A stretch of DNA of 48,984 bases from Pseudomonas agronomica (GCF_025917275.1 NZ_JAOSHO010000004.1:1-48984), one strand, 5' to 3'; counted from the stretch's first letter, positions 24,489 through 33,203 are shown. A program made the numbers and translations. Notes: generated by a model not told the origin, from the letters alone.

Positions 24489-24987
24489 GTGGCCTCCTGT
24501 GTTTGTTTTAGGTTGGGTATGTGAGAATAAAAAACTGAACGCAACAAAAATGGATATGAAGTTTTGGCCTCATATCCATCTTAAATACATCTATGTTTTG
24601 ATTCGATTGTGTTACGGAATTCGCGCACACCTGAGAGTAAGATTAGTCTCTCTACGTGGGATGTACTACCACAGTCGAGGTTAGGAACCACCCGCCTCTA
24701 CCATGTTTCAGCCTACGTCACATGGTGAGACGCGAAGAACCCTTACGGGCGGCTGTTGGGTCTGACTTGGAATGATCAGCACCTAACTAAGAGGAAGGCT
24801 TTTCTTTCTTCACCCTTACACCAGAATCTTAACACGACACATGCTCGCTGTCAAGTAGCAACCATAACTTTATTCGCCCTGTCAAGCAAATATCTCAATA
24901 TCCAAGCAGGTTTCGGTAGTTATAACTTTTACCTCAGCCAGCCCTTTGCGAGCTAGAGCAGCTACAATTCATCACCTCCTCCAATGA
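24489..24987. promoter_or_regulatory. Gap with two perfect inverted repeats
   Basis: 499 bp between the leftward operon and the rightward membrane gene, with no convincing frame. It is AT-rich next to the operon start and holds TGGATATGA/TCATATCCA (24,551-24,578, ten-base loop) and ACCATGT/ACATGGT (24,700-24,726). A promoter and operators for the operon are expected here; a structured RNA is possible. Confidence 0.45.
24551..24578. repeat. Inverted repeat TGGATATGA ... TCATATCCA
   Basis: Perfect nine-base arms around ten bases, about 63 bp upstream of the first gene of the leftward operon. Fits an operator in a promoter region or a leader hairpin. Confidence 0.55.
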
Positions 24988-25482
24988 GTGAAACACATGG
25001 ACCATGCTCAAATTATCTCTGTCTTCGGTATCGCGGTGCCCGTATGTAGCGTCGTCGTCGCCTGGTTCTGGAAGACACATCACGAAAGAAAGGCGGTAAA
25101 AATCGCGATTATTGCGGAAATACTTGCTTTAAAAGAAATAGCAACTGAGAGAGGTTATGAAACAGGTCTCATGCAAACGGCTGTCAGGCTCAGAGAAATA
25201 GCAGAAGCTGAACGAGAGAAGGTTCGGTGGCAGGTAGCAGTCCCCGAGCACTACTGTCGAGTTTACGTAGCAAACATAAGTAAACTCGGGGCACTGAAGC
25301 TGAGAGATGCCGGCTTAATCGTTAAGTTCTACCAGTACGCTGACAGTGTGATTAGAGATGTGTCGCAAGGAGGAATTCTATACAAAGGCTCGTCGGATCC
25401 ACAGAGCTTTGAAGAGAACGCGGCCATCTTGAGGTTAGCACTGGATATTGCAGCCGAGCTTGAGGAACGAAACCCGATGTAG
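24988..25482 (+). CDS. Membrane-anchored protein of unknown function
   Basis: A 164-residue protein with one N-terminal span (IISVFGIAVPVCSVVVAWFW) and a soluble, mostly helical cytoplasmic or periplasmic part, ending in LALDIAAELEERN. It is the only rightward gene in the right part of the element. The start is GTG 24,988 or ATG 24,997; neither has a good ribosome site. Could be a defence or exclusion protein; no family recognised. Confidence 0.55.
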   Translation: MKHMDHAQIISVFGIAVPVCSVVVAWFWKTHHERKAVKIAIIAEILALKEIATERGYETGLMQTAVRLREIAEAEREKVRWQVAVPEHYCRVYVANISKLGALKLRDAGLIVKFYQYADSVIRDVSQGGILYKGSSDPQSFEENAAILRLALDIAAELEERNPM

Positions 25483-25590
25483 GCCCCTGCAATGCGATCG
25501 CCCTAATCCAACCGGCGGTCGTCGCCGACGAAGCCAGCCCAAATGAGGCCGAGGGCAGCGGTAATAGAAGAGATAGAACGGGGGAAAATG

Positions 25591-25611
25591 AGTAGTACAA
25601 CTGAGTAGTAC
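25591..25611. repeat. Two phased AGTAGTAC repeats, candidate integrase arm sites (right)
   Basis: AGTAGTAC at 25,591 and 25,604, 13 bp apart, matching the three left copies in sequence and spacing. They lie 51-71 bp inside the right attachment site. Confidence 0.65.
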
Positions 25612-25623
25612 ACTCAGAAACGA

Positions 25624-25658
25624 AAAAGCCCCATAACTCATTGAATTATGGGGCTTTT
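25624..25658 (-). terminator. Terminator now serving tRNA-Ser
   Basis: Perfect 13-bp arms AAAAGCCCCATAA (25,624-25,636) and TTATGGGGCTTTT (25,646-25,658), with T-rich tail on the minus strand. It lies inside the element, right after the tRNA 3' end, so the element brought a replacement terminator. Confidence 0.85.
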
Positions 25659-25661
25659 CTA

Positions 25662-25690
25662 AATGTGGCGGTGAAGGAGAGATTCGAACT
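25662..25690. other. Right attachment site (29-bp direct repeat)
   Basis: Exact copy of 13,882-13,910, overlapping the last 25 bases of tRNA-Ser plus four bases. It keeps the tRNA intact after integration. Confidence 0.92.
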
Positions 25691-25755
25691 CTCGATACAG
25701 TTTCCTGTATACACACTTTCCAGGCGTGCTCCTTAAGCCACTCGGACACTTCACC
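25666..25755 (-). tRNA. tRNA-Ser(GGA)
   Basis: A 90-base serine tRNA on the minus strand with encoded CCA. It has the acceptor stem GGTGAAG/CTTCACC, the long variable arm (GTATACAGGAAACTGTATC), the GTTCGAATC T-loop and the anticodon loop CTGGAAA, which reads UCC (and UCU by wobble). It serves as the integration site of the element to its left. Confidence 0.95.
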
Positions 25756-26062
25756 GTGTCTCGGCAAACTGTTCAGTCTGTCGAGGCGCGCTAATGTAGT
25801 CGAAAGCCTTTGCGATGGCAAAGGTTTTTTTCAGAATTTTCATGCGGTTAAGGCTGGCCCGGGTTTCAAACCGGCTGGGGCATGGCAAACCGGCCAAACT
25901 CTGGCCTGGTCTGTGGGCCGCGCGACGGAAACAGGCACGGCCCTTGGGGCGGGGCGGGCTGTTTATAGATGGCAGGGCTGACCGGTGAGTCAGTCACGGC
26001 GCTTTACCTGGCCTGCGACGGTGGGTAACGTCTGCTCCACTTCTCTTACAAGGAATAGCGTC
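25756..26062. promoter_or_regulatory. Gap between tRNA-Ser and the crotonase gene
   Basis: 307 bp without a recognisable gene. It should carry the tRNA promoter (leftward) and the crotonase promoter (rightward). A GC-rich stretch with repeated CCGGC/GGCC words lies at 25,860-25,930. No confident -35/-10 pair could be chosen. Confidence 0.3.
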
Positions 26063-26752
26063 ATGAGCGACCTGATTGCCTACCATCTCGAAGACGGTAT
26101 CGCGACCCTGACCTTGAACAACGGCAAGGTCAATGCCATTTCGCCTGATGTGATCGTCGCGTTCAACGCCGCACTGGACCAGGCGGTGGCCGATCGCGCG
26201 GTGGTGATCATTACCGGGCAGCCGGGGATTCTGTCGGGCGGTTACGATTTGAAAGTGATGACTGCCGGTCCCAAGGAGGCGGTAAGCCTGGTGGCGTCCG
26301 GCTCGACCCTGGCCCGCCGCCTGTTGTCGCACCCCTTCCCTGTCGTCGTCGCGTGCCCTGGGCATGCCGTGGCCAAGGGTGCCTTCTTGTTGTTGTCGGC
26401 GGATTACCGCATTGGTGTCGAGGGGCCATTCACCATCGGCCTGAACGAAGTGCAGATCGGCATGACCATGCACCACGCCGGTATCGAGCTGGCCCGCGAT
26501 CGCTTGCGCAAGTCGGCATTTCACCGTTCGGTCATCAACGGCGAGATGTTTAATCCGCAGAGCGCGGTGGATGCGGGTTTCCTCGATAAAGTGGTCTCGA
26601 CCGATGAGTTGCAAGGAGCTGCATTGGAAGCCGCGCGCCAGTTGAAGAAGATCAACATGACCGCCCACAAGAACACCAAGCTCAAGGTCCGCAAGGCGCT
26701 GCTGGATGCGTTGGACAGCGCGATTCTGCTGGATCAGGAGCATATGGGCTGA
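26063..26752 (+). CDS. Enoyl-CoA hydratase/isomerase (crotonase) family protein
   Basis: A 229-residue crotonase. The oxyanion-hole segments are visible: GILSGGYDLKVM near residues 54-65 and CPGHAVAKGAFLLLSADYRI near 95-115. The usual catalytic Glu positions are not clear, so hydratase activity is uncertain; some Pseudomonas members are called crotonase-family only. ATG 26,063 follows AAGGA; the frame is open upstream but without family sequence. It stands alone between tRNA-Ser and plsC. Confidence 0.85.
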   Translation: MSDLIAYHLEDGIATLTLNNGKVNAISPDVIVAFNAALDQAVADRAVVIITGQPGILSGGYDLKVMTAGPKEAVSLVASGSTLARRLLSHPFPVVVACPGHAVAKGAFLLLSADYRIGVEGPFTIGLNEVQIGMTMHHAGIELARDRLRKSAFHRSVINGEMFNPQSAVDAGFLDKVVSTDELQGAALEAARQLKKINMTAHKNTKLKVRKALLDALDSAILLDQEHMG

Positions 26753-26788
26753 ACCGTGGCGAGGGCGCTTGCTGCCGTTCGGCGGGAC

Positions 26789-26888
26789 GTAGGAGCTGGC
26801 GAAGGCAGCGATCTTTTGGTCTTTCGTTCGCTTGAAATTCCAATGTCAGGTGAAAGATCGCAGCCTCGTTGCACTCGTCAGCTCCTAC
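26789..26888. repeat. Paired REP-like palindromes
   Basis: GTAGGAGCTGGCGAAGGCAG (from 26,789) and an imperfect reverse copy ending CAGCTCCTAC (to 26,888), the second Pseudomonas REP type also seen, perfect, at 34,653. The rest of the 26,753-27,093 gap shows no gene. Confidence 0.7.
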
Positions 26889-27093
26889 AGCCCAAGTGAA
26901 CCCGCCGCGGGTCAAGCGGATCTTTTTCCCACCCAAGGTGGACCTGACCCTGCGGCCGCTCTAACCCGCTCCCTACGCGCTGTTTAGAAACATACGGTTA
27001 AACATCGCCTATCTCCTACCTATACAGGGGCAATTGCCGAAAACAGTGCACATCCGTACACTGCGCCACCTTTTGTCCCGACGGGGCTTGTTG

Positions 27094-27816
27094 ATGCTGT
27101 TTACGTTGCGTATGTGTTTGATGGGCCTGCATTTTGTCCTGGCGGGTGTGTTGGGTGTGATCCTCGGGCTGTGCCGGCCGTTCAATCCAGACAACAGTCG
27201 TTTATGCGCTAGGTTGTACGCGCTGCCTGCCATGTGGTTCCTGCGCCTGCGGGTCAACGCCGAGGTCGACACACTGGTGAACAAATCCCAGAGCTGCGTG
27301 ATCATCGCCAATCATCAATCCAACTACGATCTGTTCGTGTTCGGTAACGTGGTGCCGCGTCGCACCGTGTGCATTGGCAAGAAGAGCCTGAAATGGGTGC
27401 CACTGTTCGGCCAGTTGTTCTGGCTGGCGGGCAATGTGTTGATTGATCGCAGCAATGCGATCAAGGCGCGCAAGGCGATGCTCACCACCACCCATACGCT
27501 GCAGCATGAGGACACCTCCATCTGGGTGTTCCCGGAAGGCACGCGCAACCTGGGCGAAGCATTGTTGCCATTCAAGAAAGGCGCGTTTCAGATGGCGATT
27601 GCCGCCGGGGTGCCGATTGTCCCGGTGTGCGTCAGCACCTATATCAAGCACATGCGTTTCAATCGCTGGAGCAGCGGTGACATTCTCATACGCTCGCTGC
27701 CGCCGATTCCTACAACGGGCCTGAGCATGGATGACATGCCCCGCCTCATCGCCCAATGCCGCGAGCAGATGCAAGCGTGCATCGAGACGATGGACCGACA
27801 GTTGCAGGCCGCATGA
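27094..27816 (+). CDS. plsC: 1-acyl-sn-glycerol-3-phosphate acyltransferase
   Basis: About 240 residues, inner-membrane enzyme that acylates lysophosphatidic acid to phosphatidic acid in phospholipid synthesis. Motif I is NHQSNYD near residues 73-79 and motif III is FPEGTRN near 146-152; GKKSLKWVPLFGQLFWLAGN lies between. The N-terminus MLFTLRM aligns by eye with the start of E. coli PlsC, so ATG 27,094 is preferred over the upstream TTG 27,034. A strong terminator follows. Confidence 0.92.
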   Translation: MLFTLRMCLMGLHFVLAGVLGVILGLCRPFNPDNSRLCARLYALPAMWFLRLRVNAEVDTLVNKSQSCVIIANHQSNYDLFVFGNVVPRRTVCIGKKSLKWVPLFGQLFWLAGNVLIDRSNAIKARKAMLTTTHTLQHEDTSIWVFPEGTRNLGEALLPFKKGAFQMAIAAGVPIVPVCVSTYIKHMRFNRWSSGDILIRSLPPIPTTGLSMDDMPRLIAQCREQMQACIETMDRQLQAA

Positions 27817-27820
27817 AAAG

Positions 27821-27845
27821 AAAACCCGCCCATACGGCGGGTTTT
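27821..27845 (+). terminator. Rho-independent terminator after plsC
   Basis: AAAACCCGCC and GGCGGGTTTT pair perfectly across five bases, followed by CTTTT, just after the plsC stop. Confidence 0.9.
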
Positions 27846-27951
27846 CTTTTGCCGCGAACTCAGCGAATTTCACTGACTCTCAAGCACCATGGCGCGCTAA
27901 GCTGGACGCTGCCTGTCACTGCCAATTTCCAAGAAGAAGTGAACCATCATC

Positions 27952-28923
27952 ATGGGTAGAGTCGTTGCTGCTGCGGTTTACAGCGCCGGTAAGAAAATCA
28001 CCAATATTACCCTCGACGAAGGCAGCGCCTGGGCTGCGAAACCAGGACATTTCGTGTGGATCGGCCTCGAAGAGCCCAGCACGCTGGAACTGACCAATCT
28101 GCAGCGCCAATTCAAGCTGCACGAACTGGCGATTGAAGACGCCATGGAGAAACACAGCCGGCCGAAGCTGGAGACCTTTGGCGACGCGCTGTTCATCGTC
28201 ACGTATTCGCCGGTGCGCAAGGACGGCAAGCTACAGTTCATCGAAACCCATATCTTCGCCGGCAAGGGCTACATCATCACTGCCCGCAACGGTCACTCGG
28301 CGTCCTACGCCCATGTCCGGCAGCGCTGTGAGGCACGTCCGATTCTGCTGGAGCATGGGGAAGATTTCGTGCTCTACGCCATCCTCGATTTCGTCATCGA
28401 AAACTACCAGCCAGTGGGCGAAGCCATTCATGCCGAGATCGATGAACTGGAGCGCAACGTGCTCTGCAGCGCCCTGAACGAGCGCGATATCCAGAACCTC
28501 CACAGTCTGCGCCGCGACGTGCTGCGCCTGCGTCGCTACGCGGCACCGATGGTGGAGATCAGCGAAGAACTGCAGCGCTTGGATTTTCCGTTCATCGACA
28601 AGAACATGGGCCCGTATTTTCGCGATGTGCAGATCCACGTCACTCGGCAGATGGAAGACCTCGCGACCCTGGCGGACATCGCCAGCCAGACCATCGAAAT
28701 CGGCGTGCTGCTCGAAGCCTCTCGCCAGAGCGTGGTGCAACGCAAGTTCGCGGCCTGGGCGGCCATCCTGGCGTTTCCCACCGCGGTGGCCGGGATCTAT
28801 GGGATGAACTTCCAGAACATGCCGGAGCTGGGCTGGCATTACGGGTACTTTGCCGTGCTCGGGTTTATTGCGGTGGGATGTACCGCGTTGTGGGGGAGCT
28901 TCAAGCGTTCGGGATGGTTGTAG
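27952..28923 (+). CDS. corA: CorA family magnesium/cobalt transporter
   Basis: A 323-residue protein. The large N-terminal cytoplasmic domain leads to two C-terminal spans; the signature YGMNF is near residues 283-287 at the end of the first span, followed by QNMPE, the acidic periplasmic loop. It forms a pentameric inner-membrane channel for divalent cations. ATG 27,952 is the first start after the plsC terminator, with a modest ribosome site. Confidence 0.93.
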   Translation: MGRVVAAAVYSAGKKITNITLDEGSAWAAKPGHFVWIGLEEPSTLELTNLQRQFKLHELAIEDAMEKHSRPKLETFGDALFIVTYSPVRKDGKLQFIETHIFAGKGYIITARNGHSASYAHVRQRCEARPILLEHGEDFVLYAILDFVIENYQPVGEAIHAEIDELERNVLCSALNERDIQNLHSLRRDVLRLRRYAAPMVEISEELQRLDFPFIDKNMGPYFRDVQIHVTRQMEDLATLADIASQTIEIGVLLEASRQSVVQRKFAAWAAILAFPTAVAGIYGMNFQNMPELGWHYGYFAVLGFIAVGCTALWGSFKRSGWL

Positions 28924-28952
28924 GTGTTTTCCAGTGGGATTTGCGTGACCTT

Positions 28953-28978
28953 CATCGCGAGCAAGCTCGCTCCCACAC
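28953..28978. repeat. REP element (single copy)
   Basis: TCGCGAGCAAGCTCGCTCCC plus flanks between corA and the convergent amidotransferase gene. Same family as those at 3,108, 35,762 and 46,140. Confidence 0.8.
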
Positions 28979-29013
28979 TTGGTCAATCATCCAGTGCGGG
29001 AGCGACCTGAGCA

Positions 29014-29748
29014 TCAGTCCTGAGCCGCTTCGGCCTGCGGCTTGTGCGCAACGAACCGCATCATCCATTCAGCCACCGTCGTGCCGTGGTGTTCCTGCTG
29101 GAGGCTTGCCACGCCCTGGCTGTAGATCTTTTCGCCGAGGTGCTGCTGGCGGATCTCCAGCAAGGCCCGGGAATAATCGTGGATGAATTCCGGGTGGCCC
29201 TGGAAGCACAGGACCTGGTCATTGATGTGATAGGCCGCGAACGGGCAGAAATCGCTCGAGGCGATGACCGTGGCACTTTCCGGCAGTTCGGTCACCTGGT
29301 CCTGGTGGCTGATCAACAGGGTCAACTCTTCCATCACCGGGCTCATCCACGGAGCCTTGGCCGCGAGTGTGTAGCGATGGGTGCCCACACCCCAACCCTG
29401 GCTGGCCCGTTCGGTCTTGCCGCCCAGCAGCAACGCCAACAGTTGATGACCAAAGCAGACGCCCAGCAACTTGTCACCACGCTGGTAACGGTCCATGAGA
29501 TAAGTCTTGAGGGTCTGGATCCACGGATCGGTGCCGAAGGAATCGGCCTTGCTGCCGGTCACCAGGTACGCGTCGAACTGTTCGTCGTCGCTGGGGTATT
29601 GCCCTTGCATCACGTTGTAGACGATGAAGTCAGCGGCGATGGGCTGTTGCGAGAACAGGCGCTGGAACATCTGCCCGTAACCCTGATATTGGTCGACCAG
29701 TTCAGGACGCAGGATATCGGTTTCCAGTATGCAGATGCGTAACGACAT
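29014..29748 (-). CDS. Class I glutamine amidotransferase-like protein
   Basis: A 244-residue stand-alone GATase of the GuaA-like group. The catalytic triad is complete: Cys98 in GVCFGHQLLA, His185 and Glu187 in CFQGHPEF. In this group the acceptor is often unknown (some act on gamma-glutamyl amides). Start is ATG 29,748; the open frame continues upstream to 29,979 without family sequence. It lies between corA and the FadJ-like gene, its own transcript. Confidence 0.88.
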   Translation of the reverse strand: MSLRICILETDILRPELVDQYQGYGQMFQRLFSQQPIAADFIVYNVMQGQYPSDDEQFDAYLVTGSKADSFGTDPWIQTLKTYLMDRYQRGDKLLGVCFGHQLLALLLGGKTERASQGWGVGTHRYTLAAKAPWMSPVMEELTLLISHQDQVTELPESATVIASSDFCPFAAYHINDQVLCFQGHPEFIHDYSRALLEIRQQHLGEKIYSQGVASLQQEHHGTTVAEWMMRFVAHKPQAEAAQD

Positions 29749-29831
29749 AAAAAATACCTGACACGATGATGGGAATATTGCACACCCCAGAGCCTGCCTT
29801 GAAACACCGTCCCAAGGCAAGCCCCCCGCCG

Positions 29832-31973
29832 TCAGAACCGCGCGTGCCTGGCGGCTTTTTCCAACAACAAGGCCGGCGGCGAGAAACGTTCGCCATATTG
29901 TTCGGCCAAGTATTGGCAGCGGGCGATAAATGCCGGCAAGCCGTACTGGTTGATGAACTGCAACGCGCCTCCCGTCCAAGACGCGAATCCGATGCCAAGG
30001 ACCGAGCCAATATTGGCATCAGCCGTTGAAGTGACGACGCCTTCCTCCACGCAACGCACGGTTTCCAGGGCCTGGATGAACAACAGTCGATCACGGATAT
30101 CCTGAGCCGGAATCTGCCCGGCGGCGTTCTCGAAACGCGCCTTGAGTCCCGGCCAGAGGTGCTTTTGCCCTTGGGCTGGGTATTCGTAGAAACCGGCCCC
30201 GCCCGCCTTGCCCGGTCGCTTGTATTCGAGCAGCAGGTCGATCACGGCGAATGCGGGATGCTCCGTCGGCATTTTCCCTTGCGCTTGTAAGTCTTGGGCG
30301 GTTTGCTTGCGGATATGGCTCATCAGGCTGAGGGAAACTTCGTCGGAAACAGCCAACGGCCCAACCGGCATACCGGCCTTTTTCGCCTCGGTTTCGATCA
30401 TGGGTGCACTCACGCCTTCGCCGAGCATGGCGATGCCTTCATGGATGAAGGTACCGAACACCCGCGACGTGAAAAACCCACGGCTGTCGTTGACGACAAT
30501 GGGCGTCTTGTCGATTTGCCGAACGAAATCGAAGCCTCGGGCAAGGGTCTCATCGCTGGTACCAGCCCCCCGGATGATTTCGACCAAGGGCATCTTTTCC
30601 ACCGGGCTGAAGAAATGCAGGCCGATAAACTTGCTTTCATCTGGTATGGCCTTGGCCAGGCCGGTGATGGGCAGCGTTGACGTATTCGACGCGATCACCG
30701 CATCAGGCCCCGCCACCGCTTGGGCTGCGGCGGTCACGTTGGCCTTCAGGGCACGGTCCTCGTAGACCGCCTCGATGATCAATTCGCAACCGGCCAGGTC
30801 GGCCTCGCCGTCGGTGGGGTGGATTCGCGCCAACGTGGCGTCACGCTGAGCAGCGGTGAGCTGGCCATGTGCGACTTGCTTGTCCAGCAGCGCCGCGCAA
30901 CGAGCCTTGGCTTTTTGCGCGGCGGCCAGGTCGATGTCCTTGAGCACCACGTCTATGCCCGCCGCGGCACTGACATGGGCAATACCCGCCCCCATCATCC
31001 CGGCGCCGAGCACCGCGACTTTTCTTGTCAGAAAAGGCGCAAAACCGTGTGGGCGGGAACCGCCAGCCTTGATCTCGTTGAGTTGAAACCAGAAGGTGCC
31101 GATCAGGTTCTTCGCCACCTGGCCGGTTACCAGTTCGGTGAAATAACGGCTTTCGATCAGATGGGCCGCGTCAAACGTCACCTGCGCCCCTTCCACTGCG
31201 GCGCAGAGAATTTTCTCCGGGGCCGGCAGGCAACCCTGGGTCTTGCTGCGCAGGATCGAAGGTGCGATCGCCAGCGTCTGGGCGACCGCAGGATCGGACG
31301 GCGTCCCGCCGGGAATCCGATAGCCTTTCGTATCCCAAGGTTGCACTACGCTCGGGTTGGCGAGAATCCAGGCGCGGGCCTTGGTGAGCAGGTCGTCGCG
31401 GTCCGCCGCCAGTTCATCGATCAGGCCGGCCTGCAGTGCTTGTTGCGGTCGAATCCGCTTGCCCTCGAGCAGATATGGCAATGCCTTTTCCAAACCAAGC
31501 AAGCGCACCATCCGCACTACGCCACCGCCGCCCGGCAACAGGCCAAGGGTCACTTCCGGCAGGCCGATCAGCACCGACGGGTGATCCAGCGCCACGCGGT
31601 GATGACACGCGAGGCAGATTTCCCAGCCACCGCCCAGGGCCGCACCGTTGATAGCCGCAACCACCGGTTTGCCGAGGGTTTCCAGTGCGCGCAGTTGCGC
31701 CTTGAGACCCAGCACGGTTTCGTAGAAGGCCTTGGCCTGGGATGGTCCGACTTGAATCAGCTCGTTCAGGTCGCCACCGGCAAAAAAGGTCTGCTTGGCC
31801 GACGTGATGATCACGCCGGCGATCGAGTCTTTCTCGACGGCGAGACGCGCAACGCAGGCCGCCATCGCCTCGCGGTACATCGCGTTCATGGTGTTGGCGC
31901 TCTGGCCTGGCATATCCAGCGTCAGGACGACGATCCGGTCCGGGCCGGTTTCGTAACGAATGGCATCGGTCAT
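29832..31973 (-). CDS. Enoyl-CoA hydratase / 3-hydroxyacyl-CoA dehydrogenase (FadJ-like)
   Basis: A 713-residue fusion enzyme of fatty-acid beta-oxidation. The N-terminal crotonase part has FFAGGDLNEL and GAALGGGWEICLA; the NAD-binding part has VAVLGAGMMGAGIAHV near residues 318-333; the dehydrogenase part has HFFSPVEKMPLVEI and NDSRGFFTSRV. It hydrates enoyl-CoA and oxidises the 3-hydroxyacyl-CoA. It is downstream of the thiolase gene with a 24-bp gap, so the two are an operon like fadIJ. Confidence 0.92.
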   Translation of the reverse strand: MTDAIRYETGPDRIVVLTLDMPGQSANTMNAMYREAMAACVARLAVEKDSIAGVIITSAKQTFFAGGDLNELIQVGPSQAKAFYETVLGLKAQLRALETLGKPVVAAINGAALGGGWEICLACHHRVALDHPSVLIGLPEVTLGLLPGGGGVVRMVRLLGLEKALPYLLEGKRIRPQQALQAGLIDELAADRDDLLTKARAWILANPSVVQPWDTKGYRIPGGTPSDPAVAQTLAIAPSILRSKTQGCLPAPEKILCAAVEGAQVTFDAAHLIESRYFTELVTGQVAKNLIGTFWFQLNEIKAGGSRPHGFAPFLTRKVAVLGAGMMGAGIAHVSAAAGIDVVLKDIDLAAAQKAKARCAALLDKQVAHGQLTAAQRDATLARIHPTDGEADLAGCELIIEAVYEDRALKANVTAAAQAVAGPDAVIASNTSTLPITGLAKAIPDESKFIGLHFFSPVEKMPLVEIIRGAGTSDETLARGFDFVRQIDKTPIVVNDSRGFFTSRVFGTFIHEGIAMLGEGVSAPMIETEAKKAGMPVGPLAVSDEVSLSLMSHIRKQTAQDLQAQGKMPTEHPAFAVIDLLLEYKRPGKAGGAGFYEYPAQGQKHLWPGLKARFENAAGQIPAQDIRDRLLFIQALETVRCVEEGVVTSTADANIGSVLGIGFASWTGGALQFINQYGLPAFIARCQYLAEQYGERFSPPALLLEKAARHARF

Positions 31974-31997
31974 GAAAATGTTCCTTGAAGTCCAGGC

Positions 31998-33203
31998 TCA
32001 GAGGCGTTCGATGATGGTGGCGATACCCATGCCACCGCCGACACACAGCGTCGCCAGGCCATAACGCAGGCGACGCGCCTCCAGCTCATCCAGCAGCGTG
32101 CCGAGGATGGCGCACCCGGTGGCGCCCAGCGGATGGCCCATGGCGATGGAGCCGCCGTTTACGTTGACCTTGGCGGGGTCGATAGCCATGTCCTTGATGA
32201 ATTTGAGCACCACCGAGGCGAAGGCTTCGTTGACCTCGAACAAGTCGATGTCCTCGACCCGCAGCCTGGCTTTCGCCAAGGCCTTGCGGGTGGCCGGGGC
32301 CGGGCCGGTGAGCATGATGGTCGGCTCGGTGCTGATGACGGCGGTAGCGACGATTCGGGCCCGGGGTTGCAGGCCCAGCTCGCGTCCCTTTGCCTCGGAA
32401 CCGATGAGCATCAGCGCCGCGCCGTCGACGATGCCCGAGCTGTTGCCTGGGGTGTGCACGTGATGGATCCGTTCGACATGGCTGTAGACCCGCAACGCCG
32501 TCGCGTCGAAGCCCATCTGCCCCATCGCCTCGAAACTCGGCCGGAGTTTGCCCAGGCCTTCCAGCGTCGAGTCGGCGCGAATGAACTCGTCGTGGTCCAG
32601 CAGCACGATGCCGCTCTGGTCCCGCACCGCCACCAGGGATTTATCGAACGAACCGTTATCCCGCGCCCGCGCGGCTTTATGCTGGGACTGCAATGCAAAA
32701 GCATCGACGTCCTCACGGCTGAAACCTTCGAGGGTAGCGATCAGGTCGGCGCCGATGCCCTGGGGAACGAAATGGCCATGCAGGTTGGACTGCGGGTCCA
32801 ACGCCCAGGCGCCGCCATCGCTGCCCATCGGCACCCGTGACATGGACTCGACGCCGCCGGCCACCACCATGTCTTCGAAACCGGAACGCACTTTCATCGC
32901 AGCCAGGTTCACCGCTTCCAGGCCCGAGGCGCAAAAGCGGTTGAGCTGCACGCCGGGCACGCTGACATCCCAATCGGCCACCAGGGCAGCGGTCTTGGCG
33001 ATATCCGCGCCTTGGTCGCCTGTCGGCGTCACGCAGCCGAGCACAATGTCGTCCACATGGCCAGTGTCGAGGTTCATGCGCTGGCGCAACGCGGTCAACA
33101 GGCCACTGACCAGGTTCACCGGCTTGACGGTGTACAGGGCGCCGTCAGGTTTTCCCTTGCCGCGAGGCGTGCGTAATGCGTCAAAAATCAAAGCTTCGGT
33201 CAT
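31998..33203 (-). CDS. Acetyl-CoA C-acyltransferase (thiolase, FadI/FadA-like)
   Basis: About 401 residues from ATG 33,203 (after GAGGA). Thiolase active site complete: Cys91 in [10 protein letters not shown], His357 in [14 protein letters not shown] and Cys387 in CVGGGMG. It cleaves 3-ketoacyl-CoA in the last beta-oxidation step. The partner FadJ-like gene follows. The frame is open upstream to 33,287 but the family starts at [15 protein letters not shown]. Confidence 0.93.
   Translation of the reverse strand: MTEALIFDALRTPRGKGKPDGALYTVKPVNLVSGLLTALRQRMNLDTGHVDDIVLGCVTPTGDQGADIAKTAALVADWDVSVPGVQLNRFCASGLEAVNLAAMKVRSGFEDMVVAGGVESMSRVPMGSDGGAWALDPQSNLHGHFVPQGIGADLIATLEGFSREDVDAFALQSQHKAARARDNGSFDKSLVAVRDQSGIVLLDHDEFIRADSTLEGLGKLRPSFEAMGQMGFDATALRVYSHVERIHHVHTPGNSSGIVDGAALMLIGSEAKGRELGLQPRARIVATAVISTEPTIMLTGPAPATRKALAKARLRVEDIDLFEVNEAFASVVLKFIKDMAIDPAKVNVNGGSIAMGHPLGATGCAILGTLLDELEARRLRYGLATLCVGGGMGIATIIERL

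Larger units (their letters stand above)
13882..25690. mobile_element. Integrated element in tRNA-Ser with tape-measure gene (prophage remnant or satellite)
   Basis: An 11.8-kb element between 29-bp direct repeats, with its tyrosine integrase at the left end. Gene content: integrase, a LexA-boxed coiled-coil protein, three small membrane proteins, a catalytic-only recombinase, a Rap1a/Tai-like protein, a zinc-ribbon/HNH-like protein, zinc-ribbon micro-proteins and a tape-measure-like protein with a putative tail chaperone. No capsid, portal, terminase, lysis cassette or primase is recognisable. Base composition is lower in GC than the flanks. The attachment copy at 25,662 completes an intact tRNA-Ser, so the tRNA survives integration. 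Confidence 0.85.

Noticed and set aside
13882..25690. R-type or F-type pyocin cluster
   Set aside because: Apart from the tape-measure-like gene no tube, sheath, baseplate, fibre or lysis gene is recognisable, and the element is bounded by integrase sites.
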